Shown here one piece after another: positions 40,560-49,383 of a stretch of 54,902 nt of DNA. The notes beneath the pieces are model-generated. The model saw only the letters and a list, made by a program, of their open reading frames with translations, was not told the origin of the DNA and did no database searches. Within the stretch, counting starts at the first letter, position 1, and each line of letters starts with the position of its first letter. A program made the position numbers and the translations under genes. Origin of the DNA: an uncultured Clostridia bacterium (lineage in GTDB: Bacteria; Bacillota; Clostridia; TANB77; CAG-508); assembly GCA_947588885.1 (NCBI GenBank), contig CANQAH010000003.1, positions 1 through 54,902 on the forward strand, read 5' to 3'.

Positions 40560-40588
40560 ATTATAACATATTCATATATTTTTTTCAA
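40560..40588 (-). promoter_or_regulatory. Sigma-A-type promoter of the GC-rich orphan gene
   Basis: TTGAAA (40583-40588), 17-nt spacer, TATAAT (40560-40565) on the minus strand. Confidence 0.7.
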
Positions 40589-40615
40589 GTTCTCACTATA
40601 AATTTAATAATAAAT

Positions 40616-40667
40616 GTCAAATCCTTTATATAATAGGAAATGCAGTGTGCTTTTTACTATATAAAAG
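40616..40667 (+). repeat. Intergenic palindromic element copy R8 (A module)
   Basis: TCAAATCCTTTATATAATAGGAAATGCAGTGTGCTTTTTACTATATAAAAGG. Confidence 0.72.
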
Positions 40668-40701
40668 GAGAAATTTGTTTTTATTTCAAATTTCTCCTTT
40701 T
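40663..40701 (-). terminator. Terminator of the first L,D-transpeptidase gene
   Basis: AAAAGGAGAAATTTG/CAAATTTCTCCTTTT perfect 15-bp stem; overlaps the end of R8. Confidence 0.8.
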
Positions 40702-40736
40702 CTTGTATCAATTTATATTAAGATGTGACTTAATTT

Positions 40737-42272
40737 TTAATAATATATTATTTTTAACTCTCCACTACTTTTCATTATTGATTCTATTTTTTTATACATT
40801 GTAGATTGACCTTCTCCTAAACGTATGCATCCTAACGAATCTACTACACCATAGCAAGCTCCAGGGTGTAAGCTATTAGTTCTATTCATATCACTATTTC
40901 CACTTGGTTTCATATAGAAAGAAACTCCAGCTGTTGTATTTGCTGTATCTATCTTAGCATAAGAAACACATTTACTATATGAACCCCAATAATACCCACC
41001 TGATGATACAATTTTATAATTTACATTCCAGGTTCCCTTATTATTTCTTTGTAATAAATATAAACATTGATTTTTGCTTGTAAACAATAATAAATATTTT
41101 GCATTCTTAGATGTAATTTCTCCTTTTGGTTTTACCCATGATTTATGTTTTGTTGGTTTGTTCGTATTATATGAAATACCATGTGTATAAAAAGTCTGTT
41201 GCTTAACTTCAGACCAATCAACTTTGTCTTGATATGTTTTTTGAATCCAAGCCATGTTATTTATATATGATTCAACTTCTTCATCGCTCCAATGCTGCTC
41301 ATTAATCTTTTTTTGTGACCAATTTTTTACATTTGTCTTTGTTTTGTAATTTCTTATATAATATACTTCACCGGCATGAGTTCCTTTTCTATTCACAAAT
41401 GCAGTACTATCACTAGTTTTTTCTTTCATTGTAGTTATGACTCTAATATTGCAAGCTACTGACGCTTTTGCTCCATTATTTTCAGCTGTTGCTGTAATTT
41501 TTGCTGTTCCATATCCTGTTGCTACTATTTTTCCTTTATTACTTACTGTTGCAACTTTTGTATTGCTTGATTTATATGTTACTTTTGCAGTACTTGGCTT
41601 TACTGTAACATCAAAAAAAGTAAAATTATAATGGTTTTTATCTAGCATCACTGTTTGTTTAGTTGTAGAAATAACTACTCTACTTGTATCTGGTTGTGGT
41701 GTTTCTGTTGGACTTGGAGTTGTTGTTGGATCTGATGGTGATGCTGTTGGAGTTGGCGTTGGAGTTGGTGATGTTCCTGGATCTGATGTTGGTTCTGATG
41801 GCAACTGTGTTGGTGTTGGTGCTGGTGTTGGGGCAGGTGCTGATGTTGGCGCTACTGTTGGTGCTGGTGTTGGCGTTGGTGTTGATGCCGGCGTAGGTGG
41901 CACATATTGAGGTGCTGTCACATTTTTTGATACTTTTGTTCCATCTGAATATGTAACTTTTACTCTAAGATCCGTTTCATTTATTCTTGATAACCTATTT
42001 GTTGGAACTGTAATAGTTACCCTACTTCCATTTACATTAGACCTTTGGTAAAATACACTATATTTTCCGTCACTTTGCTTTTTATACAATTCTACTTTTT
42101 TTATATTTTTGGTTGCATCTATTGAAATTACAATATTATTTTTACTATCCGTTGATATAGTAACTTGAAAATTATCGTCTGCAGCAAATATAAAAGATGA
42201 GACTGTAATTATTGATATTATAAATAAAATAGGTAAAATATAAAATTTTCTTTTTTCAATTATTTTTTTCAT
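40737..42272 (-). CDS. Secreted Big_2-domain L,D-transpeptidase (YkuD)
   Basis: Signal/TM, PTPAP-type linker, Big_2 domain, YkuD motif NSLHPGACYGVVDSLGCIRLGEG. Confidence 0.85.
   Translation of the reverse strand: MKKIIEKRKFYILPILFIISIITVSSFIFAADDNFQVTISTDSKNNIVISIDATKNIKKVELYKKQSDGKYSVFYQRSNVNGSRVTITVPTNRLSRINETDLRVKVTYSDGTKVSKNVTAPQYVPPTPASTPTPTPAPTVAPTSAPAPTPAPTPTQLPSEPTSDPGTSPTPTPTPTASPSDPTTTPSPTETPQPDTSRVVISTTKQTVMLDKNHYNFTFFDVTVKPSTAKVTYKSSNTKVATVSNKGKIVATGYGTAKITATAENNGAKASVACNIRVITTMKEKTSDSTAFVNRKGTHAGEVYYIRNYKTKTNVKNWSQKKINEQHWSDEEVESYINNMAWIQKTYQDKVDWSEVKQQTFYTHGISYNTNKPTKHKSWVKPKGEITSKNAKYLLLFTSKNQCLYLLQRNNKGTWNVNYKIVSSGGYYWGSYSKCVSYAKIDTANTTAGVSFYMKPSGNSDMNRTNSLHPGACYGVVDSLGCIRLGEGQSTMYKKIESIMKSSGELKIIYY
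41690..41900. repeat. Low-complexity Pro/Thr/Ser linker-encoding tandem repeat
   Basis: Runs of GGTGTTGGTGTTGGAGTTGG-type units encoding PTPTPAPTPAP. Confidence 0.8.
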
Positions 42273-42302
42273 TTACTTATCTCCATCAATTTTATTTAAA
42301 TT

Positions 42303-43829
42303 TTAATAATATAACACTTTTATTAAATTTTTTTCAGTTACAAATACTCGTTTTAATCTTTTTGCCATAGGATCTGAAATTTTATTTCCAATATGTGTAC
42401 ATCCTCCACTTGTTGGATATCCTGGTACAGCTCCTAAGTGAAATGCATTTGTATAATCAACTTTGGATGTTGATGGTTTCCCGCTGTCATGAGGATGGAG
42501 TGCTAATCCATAAGCACTATTTGCATATGTTATAACTTTTCCAAATACTCCATCTTTCTTTGATAGATCCCAGTAATATCCACCTGATGCTACTACTTTT
42601 GTATCTAGTTTCCATTGTCCTTTTGAATTTTTCTTTAGAAGGTATAAACATTGATTTTTTGTTGTAAATAATATTATATATTTTCCACCTTTTGTTACTA
42701 ACTCTCCTTGTGGTTTTGTAACAGCTGTACATTTTGTTTTATTACAATAAACTGGAAAATGGTAGTATGTCATTTTTTTGCTTTCTCCATATTTGTCAGG
42801 ATAATTTTTTACAAGCCATTCTGCATTATTTACATATGCCTCTACTTCATCATCAGACCAGTGTTGTGAAACTTTTTTACCATTAACCTTTGTATTTACT
42901 TTTTTAGTTGTTGGATTATAGTATCTTATATAATATGTTCTGTATGCAGCTCCATTTTCTCTGTAATTTTTAAATGCTCCACTATCACTTGTTTTGTCTG
43001 TCATTGGAACTATTACCCTAAGATTGCAGACTACTGATGCTTTTTCTCCATTATTTTCTGCTGTTGCTGTAATTTTGGCTGTTCCATATCCCTTGGCAAT
43101 TATTTTTCCACTACTACTTACTGTTGCAACTTTTGTATTACTTGATTGATATGTTACTTTGGCTGTGCTTGGTTCTACTGTAACATCAAAAAAAGTAAAA
43201 TTATAGTGATTTTTATCTAACATCATTGTTTTTTTAGTTGTAGTAATAGTTACTTTACTTACTTCTGGCTGTGGTGTTGCAGTTGGATTTGGAGCTGTTG
43301 TCGGATCTGATGGTGATCCTGTTGGAGTTGTCGATGGATTTGGTGATGTTCCTGGATCTGATGTTGGTCCTGATGGCAACTGTGTTGGTGTTGAAGACGT
43401 TGATGGTGTATTCGTTGCTGTTGGAGATGGTGCTGGAGTCGGTGTCGGTGTTGGTGGCACATATCTAGGTGCTATTACATTTTTCGCCATCTTTGTTCCA
43501 TCTTCATATGTGACTTTTACTCTAATATCTGTTTCATTTGTCGTTGATAATCTATTTGTTGGTAATGTAATAGTTACTTTGTTTCCATTTACATTAATTT
43601 TTTGATAAAATATACTATATTTTTCGTTACTTTGCTTTTTATACAATTCTACCTTTTTAATATTTTTTGTTGCATCTATTAAAAGTACAATATTATTTTC
43701 ACTATTTGTTGATATAGTAACTTGAAAATTATCGTCTGCAGCAAATATAAAAGAAGAAATTGCAATTATTGACATAATAAGAAAAATAGGTAAAATATAA
43801 ATTTTCTTTTTTTCATTTATTTTTTTCAT
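42303..43829 (-). CDS. Paralogous Big_2-domain L,D-transpeptidase-like protein with altered active-site motif
   Basis: Same architecture as 40737-42272; NAFHLGAVPGYPTSGGCTHIG; start at MKKINEKKK after GGAGATAAGCGA. Confidence 0.82.
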   Translation of the reverse strand: MKKINEKKKIYILPIFLIMSIIAISSFIFAADDNFQVTISTNSENNIVLLIDATKNIKKVELYKKQSNEKYSIFYQKINVNGNKVTITLPTNRLSTTNETDIRVKVTYEDGTKMAKNVIAPRYVPPTPTPTPAPSPTATNTPSTSSTPTQLPSGPTSDPGTSPNPSTTPTGSPSDPTTAPNPTATPQPEVSKVTITTTKKTMMLDKNHYNFTFFDVTVEPSTAKVTYQSSNTKVATVSSSGKIIAKGYGTAKITATAENNGEKASVVCNLRVIVPMTDKTSDSGAFKNYRENGAAYRTYYIRYYNPTTKKVNTKVNGKKVSQHWSDDEVEAYVNNAEWLVKNYPDKYGESKKMTYYHFPVYCNKTKCTAVTKPQGELVTKGGKYIILFTTKNQCLYLLKKNSKGQWKLDTKVVASGGYYWDLSKKDGVFGKVITYANSAYGLALHPHDSGKPSTSKVDYTNAFHLGAVPGYPTSGGCTHIGNKISDPMAKRLKRVFVTEKNLIKVLYY

Positions 43830-43958
43830 TCGCTTATCTCCAATTATCATATATTCCTACACTTTTATATTATAGCATATAATTTTTTTTGTCAATTTTT
43901 ATAATTAATTTTATTTTATGTAAAATTTTCTAAATTTAAATTATAATAATTATTTTAA

Positions 43959-44001
43959 CTTTATATAATGGGAATTTCAGAGAAATTTCCTATAGGATAA
44001 A
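43959..44001 (+). repeat. Intergenic palindromic element copy R9 (A module)
   Basis: CTTTATATAATGGGAATTTCAGAGAAATTTCCTATAGGATAAA next to terminator AAATAGAAGATTATTCTTCTATTT. Confidence 0.7.
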
Positions 44002-44013
44002 AAAAATAGAAGA

Positions 44014-44676
44014 TTATTCTTCTATTTTTTCAAATATACTATGTTTTCCATCTGATAACATTTTTACTTCATTTGTTTTCATAATTTTTTGCTTCAACAT
44101 TATTAATGGTTTTATAAAAATGTTTTTTAATATTTCTGATAGTTTTGTTTTTTGAATTTGTTGTTCTTCTTCCAAATTTTCGCCATTGATCTTTTGCAAT
44201 ATTTCTTCTTTTTCAAGCTTATACTCCATATATTGCATTTTTTCTAGTTCTTTTTGGCTTTTTACTTTCAAAAGTGTCATGTTTTCTTTTTCCAATAAAA
44301 CTACATATTCAGAAACATCATAAATTCTAGCTTCTATATTATCTATATTTAATATTTTTCTAGTCTTAGCAACATTTGGTATTTTTCTAATTCTGTAATT
44401 TAAATTTTCAGATAAGCATAAATTTTTATTTTCATATTCATATCCATCTGGGAAATTAACTCTATTTATTGCAATAAATTGTCCTCCATAGAACATAAGA
44501 CATACTGCTTTTCCTTCGTCATTTGCCATACATACTCTTATTTTATCTATTTCAAAATTTTCAACTGTATTTTTAAATTCACAAATTGTATCACAATTAA
44601 TTTTTCCAATTTCCTCTTTTATGTTCACTTTATATTTTTCTGTTGTATTTTCCACAATTATCTCCTCTATTTTCAA
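44014..44676 (-). CDS. Hypothetical protein, 220 aa
   Basis: Long open frame with its own terminator; no family recognised. Confidence 0.7.
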   Translation of the reverse strand: MKIEEIIVENTTEKYKVNIKEEIGKINCDTICEFKNTVENFEIDKIRVCMANDEGKAVCLMFYGGQFIAINRVNFPDGYEYENKNLCLSENLNYRIRKIPNVAKTRKILNIDNIEARIYDVSEYVVLLEKENMTLLKVKSQKELEKMQYMEYKLEKEEILQKINGENLEEEQQIQKTKLSEILKNIFIKPLIMLKQKIMKTNEVKMLSDGKHSIFEKIEE

Positions 44677-44755
44677 AAAGTGAACTTATTATATTTTTGT
44701 ATTAAGTTTAAGTCAATTACACCTGTTTCACATTTAAATTACATGATACTTTTAT

Positions 44756-45622
44756 CTATATTGTTTTTAAAATTTCTTTTATTTTTTTCTTGTCAAAAAG
44801 ATATTTTTTATTGCAAAAATGGCATACTGTTTCTATATTTTCTTCGTCTTCTATCATTTTTTCAAGTTCTTCTCTCCCTAAGGAAATTAAACCTTTTTCA
44901 AACCTTTCATAACTGCAATTACATTCATAAACTGGTGTAATATCTTCTTCAATAATTTTAGTATTTTCATCACCAGTAATAATTTTTGCAATTTCATCTA
45001 AGCTATTATTTTCAGATAAAATTTTGCTAATTGAAGGAATTTTTTCAGCATTTTTTTCAAGTATTGTTACAATTTCATCAGATGCATCTGGCATTAATGA
45101 TAATAAATATCCTCCAGCTTTCTTTACTCCATTTTTATCTACAAGTACTCCTAATGCTATTATATTAGGTTTTTGCTCTGATTCAGCAAAATATTTAGCA
45201 AAATCTTCTGCAATTTCTCCAGATACTAATGGAACAATTCCAACATATGGTTCTTTTAATCCAATATCTTTTATAATATTTAAAAAGCCATTTTTTCCTA
45301 CAGCTCCGCCTACATCTATTTTACCTTTTTCGTTTAATTCTAGCTCTACATGTGGGTTTTGCACATATGCCCTTATTTTTGGAAATTTGTTTGCAACTGC
45401 TACCATGCTACCAATTGGTCCATCACCTTTTATTTGAACTGTTATGCTATCATCCATGCTTTTTAAATCTACACCTAATAATGCTGCAGCTGTCATTAAT
45501 CTTCCTAAAGCAGCTGTTGTAGTTGGAGTAAGATCATGTATATTTCTTGCATCATCTACCAAATTTGTAGAGTCAATTACAGTTATTGCAACTTTTCCAT
45601 CATATGCCAAATATTTTTTCAT
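44756..45622 (-). CDS. hslO: Redox-regulated chaperone Hsp33
   Basis: LGRLMTAAALLG, VGIVPLVSGEIAEDFA; C-terminal CNCSYERF...CHFC zinc site; start likely MKKYLAYDG. Confidence 0.94.
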   Translation of the reverse strand: MKKYLAYDGKVAITVIDSTNLVDDARNIHDLTPTTTAALGRLMTAAALLGVDLKSMDDSITVQIKGDGPIGSMVAVANKFPKIRAYVQNPHVELELNEKGKIDVGGAVGKNGFLNIIKDIGLKEPYVGIVPLVSGEIAEDFAKYFAESEQKPNIIALGVLVDKNGVKKAGGYLLSLMPDASDEIVTILEKNAEKIPSISKILSENNSLDEIAKIITGDENTKIIEEDITPVYECNCSYERFEKGLISLGREELEKMIEDEENIETVCHFCNKKYLFDKKKIKEILKTI

Positions 45623-45733
45623 TGAATCAAGTTCTTTCATTTTTATTTCCTTTCCATTTCTTACTGTTTTTATATAATATTTTATTTTTTCTAATTTTAC
45701 TTTTCTTTTATTTATGATCTTCTATATTTAAGA

Positions 45734-45777
45734 AAAGCCAAAAAGTTAGAAATAAATATTTCGAGCTTTTTGGCTTT
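45734..45777 (-). terminator. rpoBC operon terminator
   Basis: AAAGCCAAAAAGCT/AGTTTTTTGGCTTT-type stem immediately after rpoC. Confidence 0.7.
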
Positions 45778-45793
45778 CATTTTTGTTAACTTA

Positions 45794-48700
45794 TTAAGCT
45801 TCTTGTTTTTCTGGTTCTTCTTGTGGTTTTTCTCTTTCAGTATTAATTCTTAAGTTCTTATATTTTTTAAGTCCAGTTCCTGCTGGGATTAATTTACCAA
45901 TAATAACATTTTCCTTTAATCCTAGCAATTCATCTGTCTTACCTTTTATTGCCGCATCAGTTAATACTTTTGTAGTCTCTTGGAATGAAGCAGCTGATAA
46001 GAAACTATCTGTTGCAAGAGAAGCTTTTGTAATTCCTAGAAGAACTCTCTTTCCTTTTGCAGGTCTCTTTCCTTCAGAAATTGCTTTCTCATTTGCATCT
46101 TCAAATTCATATCTATCAACAAGTGAAGAAGTAAATAATCCTGTGTCTCCTGCATCTTCTACTCTTACTTTATTAAGCATTTGTTTTGTTATAACCTCAA
46201 TGTGTTTATCGTTGATGTCAACACCTTGATTTCTATAAACTTTTTGAACTTCAGAGATAATATATTTATAAACTCCGTCTGGTCCATTGATTGCTAAAAT
46301 ATCATTTGGATTGATACTTCCTTCTGTTAGTGGATCACCAGCTTTAATTTCGTCTCCTTCTTTAACTTTTAGTTTTGATCCAAAAGATATTACATATGTT
46401 TTAGCATCATCTTTTCCAACTACTGTAACTTCTTTTCTCTTCTTTTCATCATTTATTGTAACTTTACCATCTATTTCAGAAATTGTAGCTAAACCTTTAG
46501 GATTTCTAGCTTCAAATAACTCTTCAACTCTAGGAAGACCTTGTGTAATATCTCCACCAGCTACACCACCAGTATGGAAAGTTCTCATTGTAAGCTGTGT
46601 ACCAGGCTCACCAATTGATTGAGCAGCTATTATACCAACAGATTCTCCTATTGTTACTCTTTGTCTTGTTGCTAGTCCCATACCATAGCACTTAGAACAT
46701 GCACCATATTTACTTCTACATCCAAGTATTGATCTAACTTTAACTTTAGTTATTCCTTTATCCATAATTTGTTTTGCTATATCATCTGTAATCATTGTAT
46801 TTGTATCACAGATTAATTCTTTAGTTTCTGGATCATATAAGTCGTCTACTAAATATCTACCAACTAGTCTTTCATCTAGTTTTTCAAGTACTTGGTTTCC
46901 ATCTTTAATTTCTTCAACTTCTATTCCATCATGTGTTCCACAATCGTCTTCTCTGATGATTAAATCTTGTGAAACATCAACTAATCTTCTTGTTAAGTAT
47001 CCAGAGTCTGCTGTTCTTAAAGCAGTATCAGCAAGACCTTTTCTAGCACCATGTGATGAAATGAAGTATTCAAGAGCATCTAGTCCTTCACGGAAGCAAG
47101 ATTTAATTGGGATTTCAACAGCTTTACCAGATGTATCAGCCATAAGACCACGCATACCTGCAATTTGTCTTAACTGGTTCATATTACCTCTGGCTCCAGA
47201 TTGTGCCATCATGAAAATTGGGTTTAAGTCATCAAAATTATCTTTCATAGCTTCTGTAACATCATTAGTTGCTTTTTCCCAAATCTTAATAACTTCTTGA
47301 TATCTTTCATCGTTAGTTATTAAACCACGTTTAAATTGTTTTCTAATATTTTCAACATCTTCTTCAGCTTTTGCTAAAATTTCTTTCTTAGCTTCAGGTA
47401 CTGCAACATCGGCAACTGACACTGTAATAGCACCTTTTGTTGAATATTTATATCCTGTTGCTTTTATATAGTCTAGAACTTCTGCTGATTTAGATAATCC
47501 ATGAACATTTATACATTTAGCAATAATTTTTCCTAAGTTTTTCTTGATAACTGGGAAATCAATTTCTAGATTAAATGCTTGTTCAGGATCACTTCTATCA
47601 ACAAATCCTAAATCTTGAGGAATACCTTCATTATAAATTATTCTACCAACTGTAGTTTCGATAGTTTTTGTTTTTTCTTCTCCATCGATTTCTTTTGTCA
47701 TTCTAACTTTTACTTTGCAATGTAGTCCAACATCACCATTTTGATATGCCATTAATGCTTCTTCTGGACATGTAAAGTACATTCCTTCACCTTTTTCACC
47801 ATCAATTTGTACAGTCAAGTAGTAAGCTCCAAGGATCATATCCTGTGTAGGTACTGTAACTGGTTTACCATCTTGTGGTTTTAAAAGGTTATTTACTGAA
47901 AGCATTAAATATCTTGCTTCAGCTTGTGCTTCTGGTGTTAATGGTACGTGAACAGCCATCTGGTCACCATCGAAGTCAGCATTGAATGCTGTACAAACTA
48001 ATGGGTGAAGTTTGATAGCTCTACCTTCAACTAATATTGGTTCAAATGCTTGAATACCAAGTCTGTGTAGTGTAGGAGCACGGTTTAATAATACCGGATG
48101 ATCTTTAATAACATCTTCAAGTATATCCCATACTTCTGGTCTTAGTTTTTCAACCATTCTCTTTGCATTTTTTATGTTGTGTGCAATTCCTCTTCCAACT
48201 AATTCTTTCATAACAAAAGGTTTGAAAAGTTCAATTGCCATTTCTTTAGGAAGTCCACATTGATATATCTTTAATTCTGGTCCTACAACGATAACTGAAC
48301 GTCCAGAATAGTCAACTCTCTTTCCTAATAGGTTTTGACGGAATCTACCTTGTTTACCTTTAAGCATATCTGAAATAGATTTTAATGGTCTATTTCCAGC
48401 TCCTGTAACAGGTCTTCCTCTTCTTCCATTATCTATTAGAGCATCAACAGATTCTTGTAACATTCTCTTTTCATTTCTTACAATAATTTCTGGTGCTCCT
48501 AATTCTAATAATCTTTTTAATCTGTTATTTCTAGATAGTCTAAAACTTTCAACTGTATCTAATCTTTTTACTATTTTAGCTTTCTTTTGCTCTGCAGATT
48601 TTTCTAATTCTTTCTTTAATTTATTAGATAATTTTTCAATATCAATTTCTTCTAGTAATTTTCTTATTGCTTCAGCTCCCATTTCTGCTTTGAAAGATCC

Positions 48701-49192
48701 TCTACCATATTTTTCAACAGCTTCTTGGTATTCTTTTTCATTTATAACTTGATTTTTTAATAATCCTGATGTTCCTTTATCTGTAACTATATATGAAGCA
48801 AAATAAATTACTTTCTCTAAATCTCTTGGTGAGATATCTAATAATAAAGCAATTCTACTTGGAATTCCTTTAAAATACCAAATATGTGCAACTGGTGCAG
48901 CAAGTTCAATATGTCCCATTCTTTCACGTCTAACTTTTGCCTTTGTAACTTCAACACCACATCTGTCACAAACAATTCCTTTATATCTGATTCTTTTATA
49001 TTTACCACAGTGACATTCCCAGTCTTTTGTTGGTCCAAATATTTTTTCACAGAATAGACCATCTTTTTCTGGTTTCAATGTTCTGTAGTTAATCGTTTCT
49101 GGCTTTTTAACTTCTCCGTGTGACCATTCTCTTATTTTCTCATCTGATGCTAAGCCAATTCTGATTTTATTAAACATTTCCAATTCTTCCAT
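45794..49192 (-). CDS. rpoC: DNA-directed RNA polymerase subunit beta'
   Basis: [12 protein letters not shown] catalytic motif, N-terminal zinc site [20 protein letters not shown]. Confidence 0.98.
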   Translation of the reverse strand: MEELEMFNKIRIGLASDEKIREWSHGEVKKPETINYRTLKPEKDGLFCEKIFGPTKDWECHCGKYKRIRYKGIVCDRCGVEVTKAKVRRERMGHIELAAPVAHIWYFKGIPSRIALLLDISPRDLEKVIYFASYIVTDKGTSGLLKNQVINEKEYQEAVEKYGRGSFKAEMGAEAIRKLLEEIDIEKLSNKLKKELEKSAEQKKAKIVKRLDTVESFRLSRNNRLKRLLELGAPEIIVRNEKRMLQESVDALIDNGRRGRPVTGAGNRPLKSISDMLKGKQGRFRQNLLGKRVDYSGRSVIVVGPELKIYQCGLPKEMAIELFKPFVMKELVGRGIAHNIKNAKRMVEKLRPEVWDILEDVIKDHPVLLNRAPTLHRLGIQAFEPILVEGRAIKLHPLVCTAFNADFDGDQMAVHVPLTPEAQAEARYLMLSVNNLLKPQDGKPVTVPTQDMILGAYYLTVQIDGEKGEGMYFTCPEEALMAYQNGDVGLHCKVKVRMTKEIDGEEKTKTIETTVGRIIYNEGIPQDLGFVDRSDPEQAFNLEIDFPVIKKNLGKIIAKCINVHGLSKSAEVLDYIKATGYKYSTKGAITVSVADVAVPEAKKEILAKAEEDVENIRKQFKRGLITNDERYQEVIKIWEKATNDVTEAMKDNFDDLNPIFMMAQSGARGNMNQLRQIAGMRGLMADTSGKAVEIPIKSCFREGLDALEYFISSHGARKGLADTALRTADSGYLTRRLVDVSQDLIIREDDCGTHDGIEVEEIKDGNQVLEKLDERLVGRYLVDDLYDPETKELICDTNTMITDDIAKQIMDKGITKVKVRSILGCRSKYGACSKCYGMGLATRQRVTIGESVGIIAAQSIGEPGTQLTMRTFHTGGVAGGDITQGLPRVEELFEARNPKGLATISEIDGKVTINDEKKRKEVTVVGKDDAKTYVISFGSKLKVKEGDEIKAGDPLTEGSINPNDILAINGPDGVYKYIISEVQKVYRNQGVDINDKHIEVITKQMLNKVRVEDAGDTGLFTSSLVDRYEFEDANEKAISEGKRPAKGKRVLLGITKASLATDSFLSAASFQETTKVLTDAAIKGKTDELLGLKENVIIGKLIPAGTGLKKYKNLRINTEREKPQEEPEKQEA

Positions 49193-49383
49193 TATTTATT
49201 GGTAGCCCCCTTAAAATATTTTTTGCTATCCAAAATCTTTAATAAATTATACACTGCTGAACATTTTATTTAGTAAATTTATTAAATTTTTAGATTATTC
49301 TATTCAATTTATTTTTTGGTCGCTCGTGATGTCGACTCTAATTTTTTAGTTACTAGAATGGGGGTTCCCATTCTAGTGTCTAT

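Noticed and set aside
41684-41896. Plus-strand ORF MYLVVVFLLDLELLLDL...
   Set aside because: Antisense reading of the Pro/Thr linker repeat of the L,D-transpeptidase; low-complexity artefact.
43259-43462. Minus-strand His/Gln-rich ORF MCHQHRHRLQHHLQQQ...
   Set aside because: Alternate frame of the PT-rich linker within the second L,D-transpeptidase gene.
44479-44940. Plus-strand ORF of 153 aa spanning the 220-aa gene and hslO
   Set aside because: Phe/Ile/Cys-rich antisense reading of AT-rich coding sequence on the other strand; overlaps two better-supported genes.
46287-47300. Plus-strand ORFs inside rpoC (46287-46622, 46956-47300)
   Set aside because: Antisense to a highly conserved gene; no RBS or family support.
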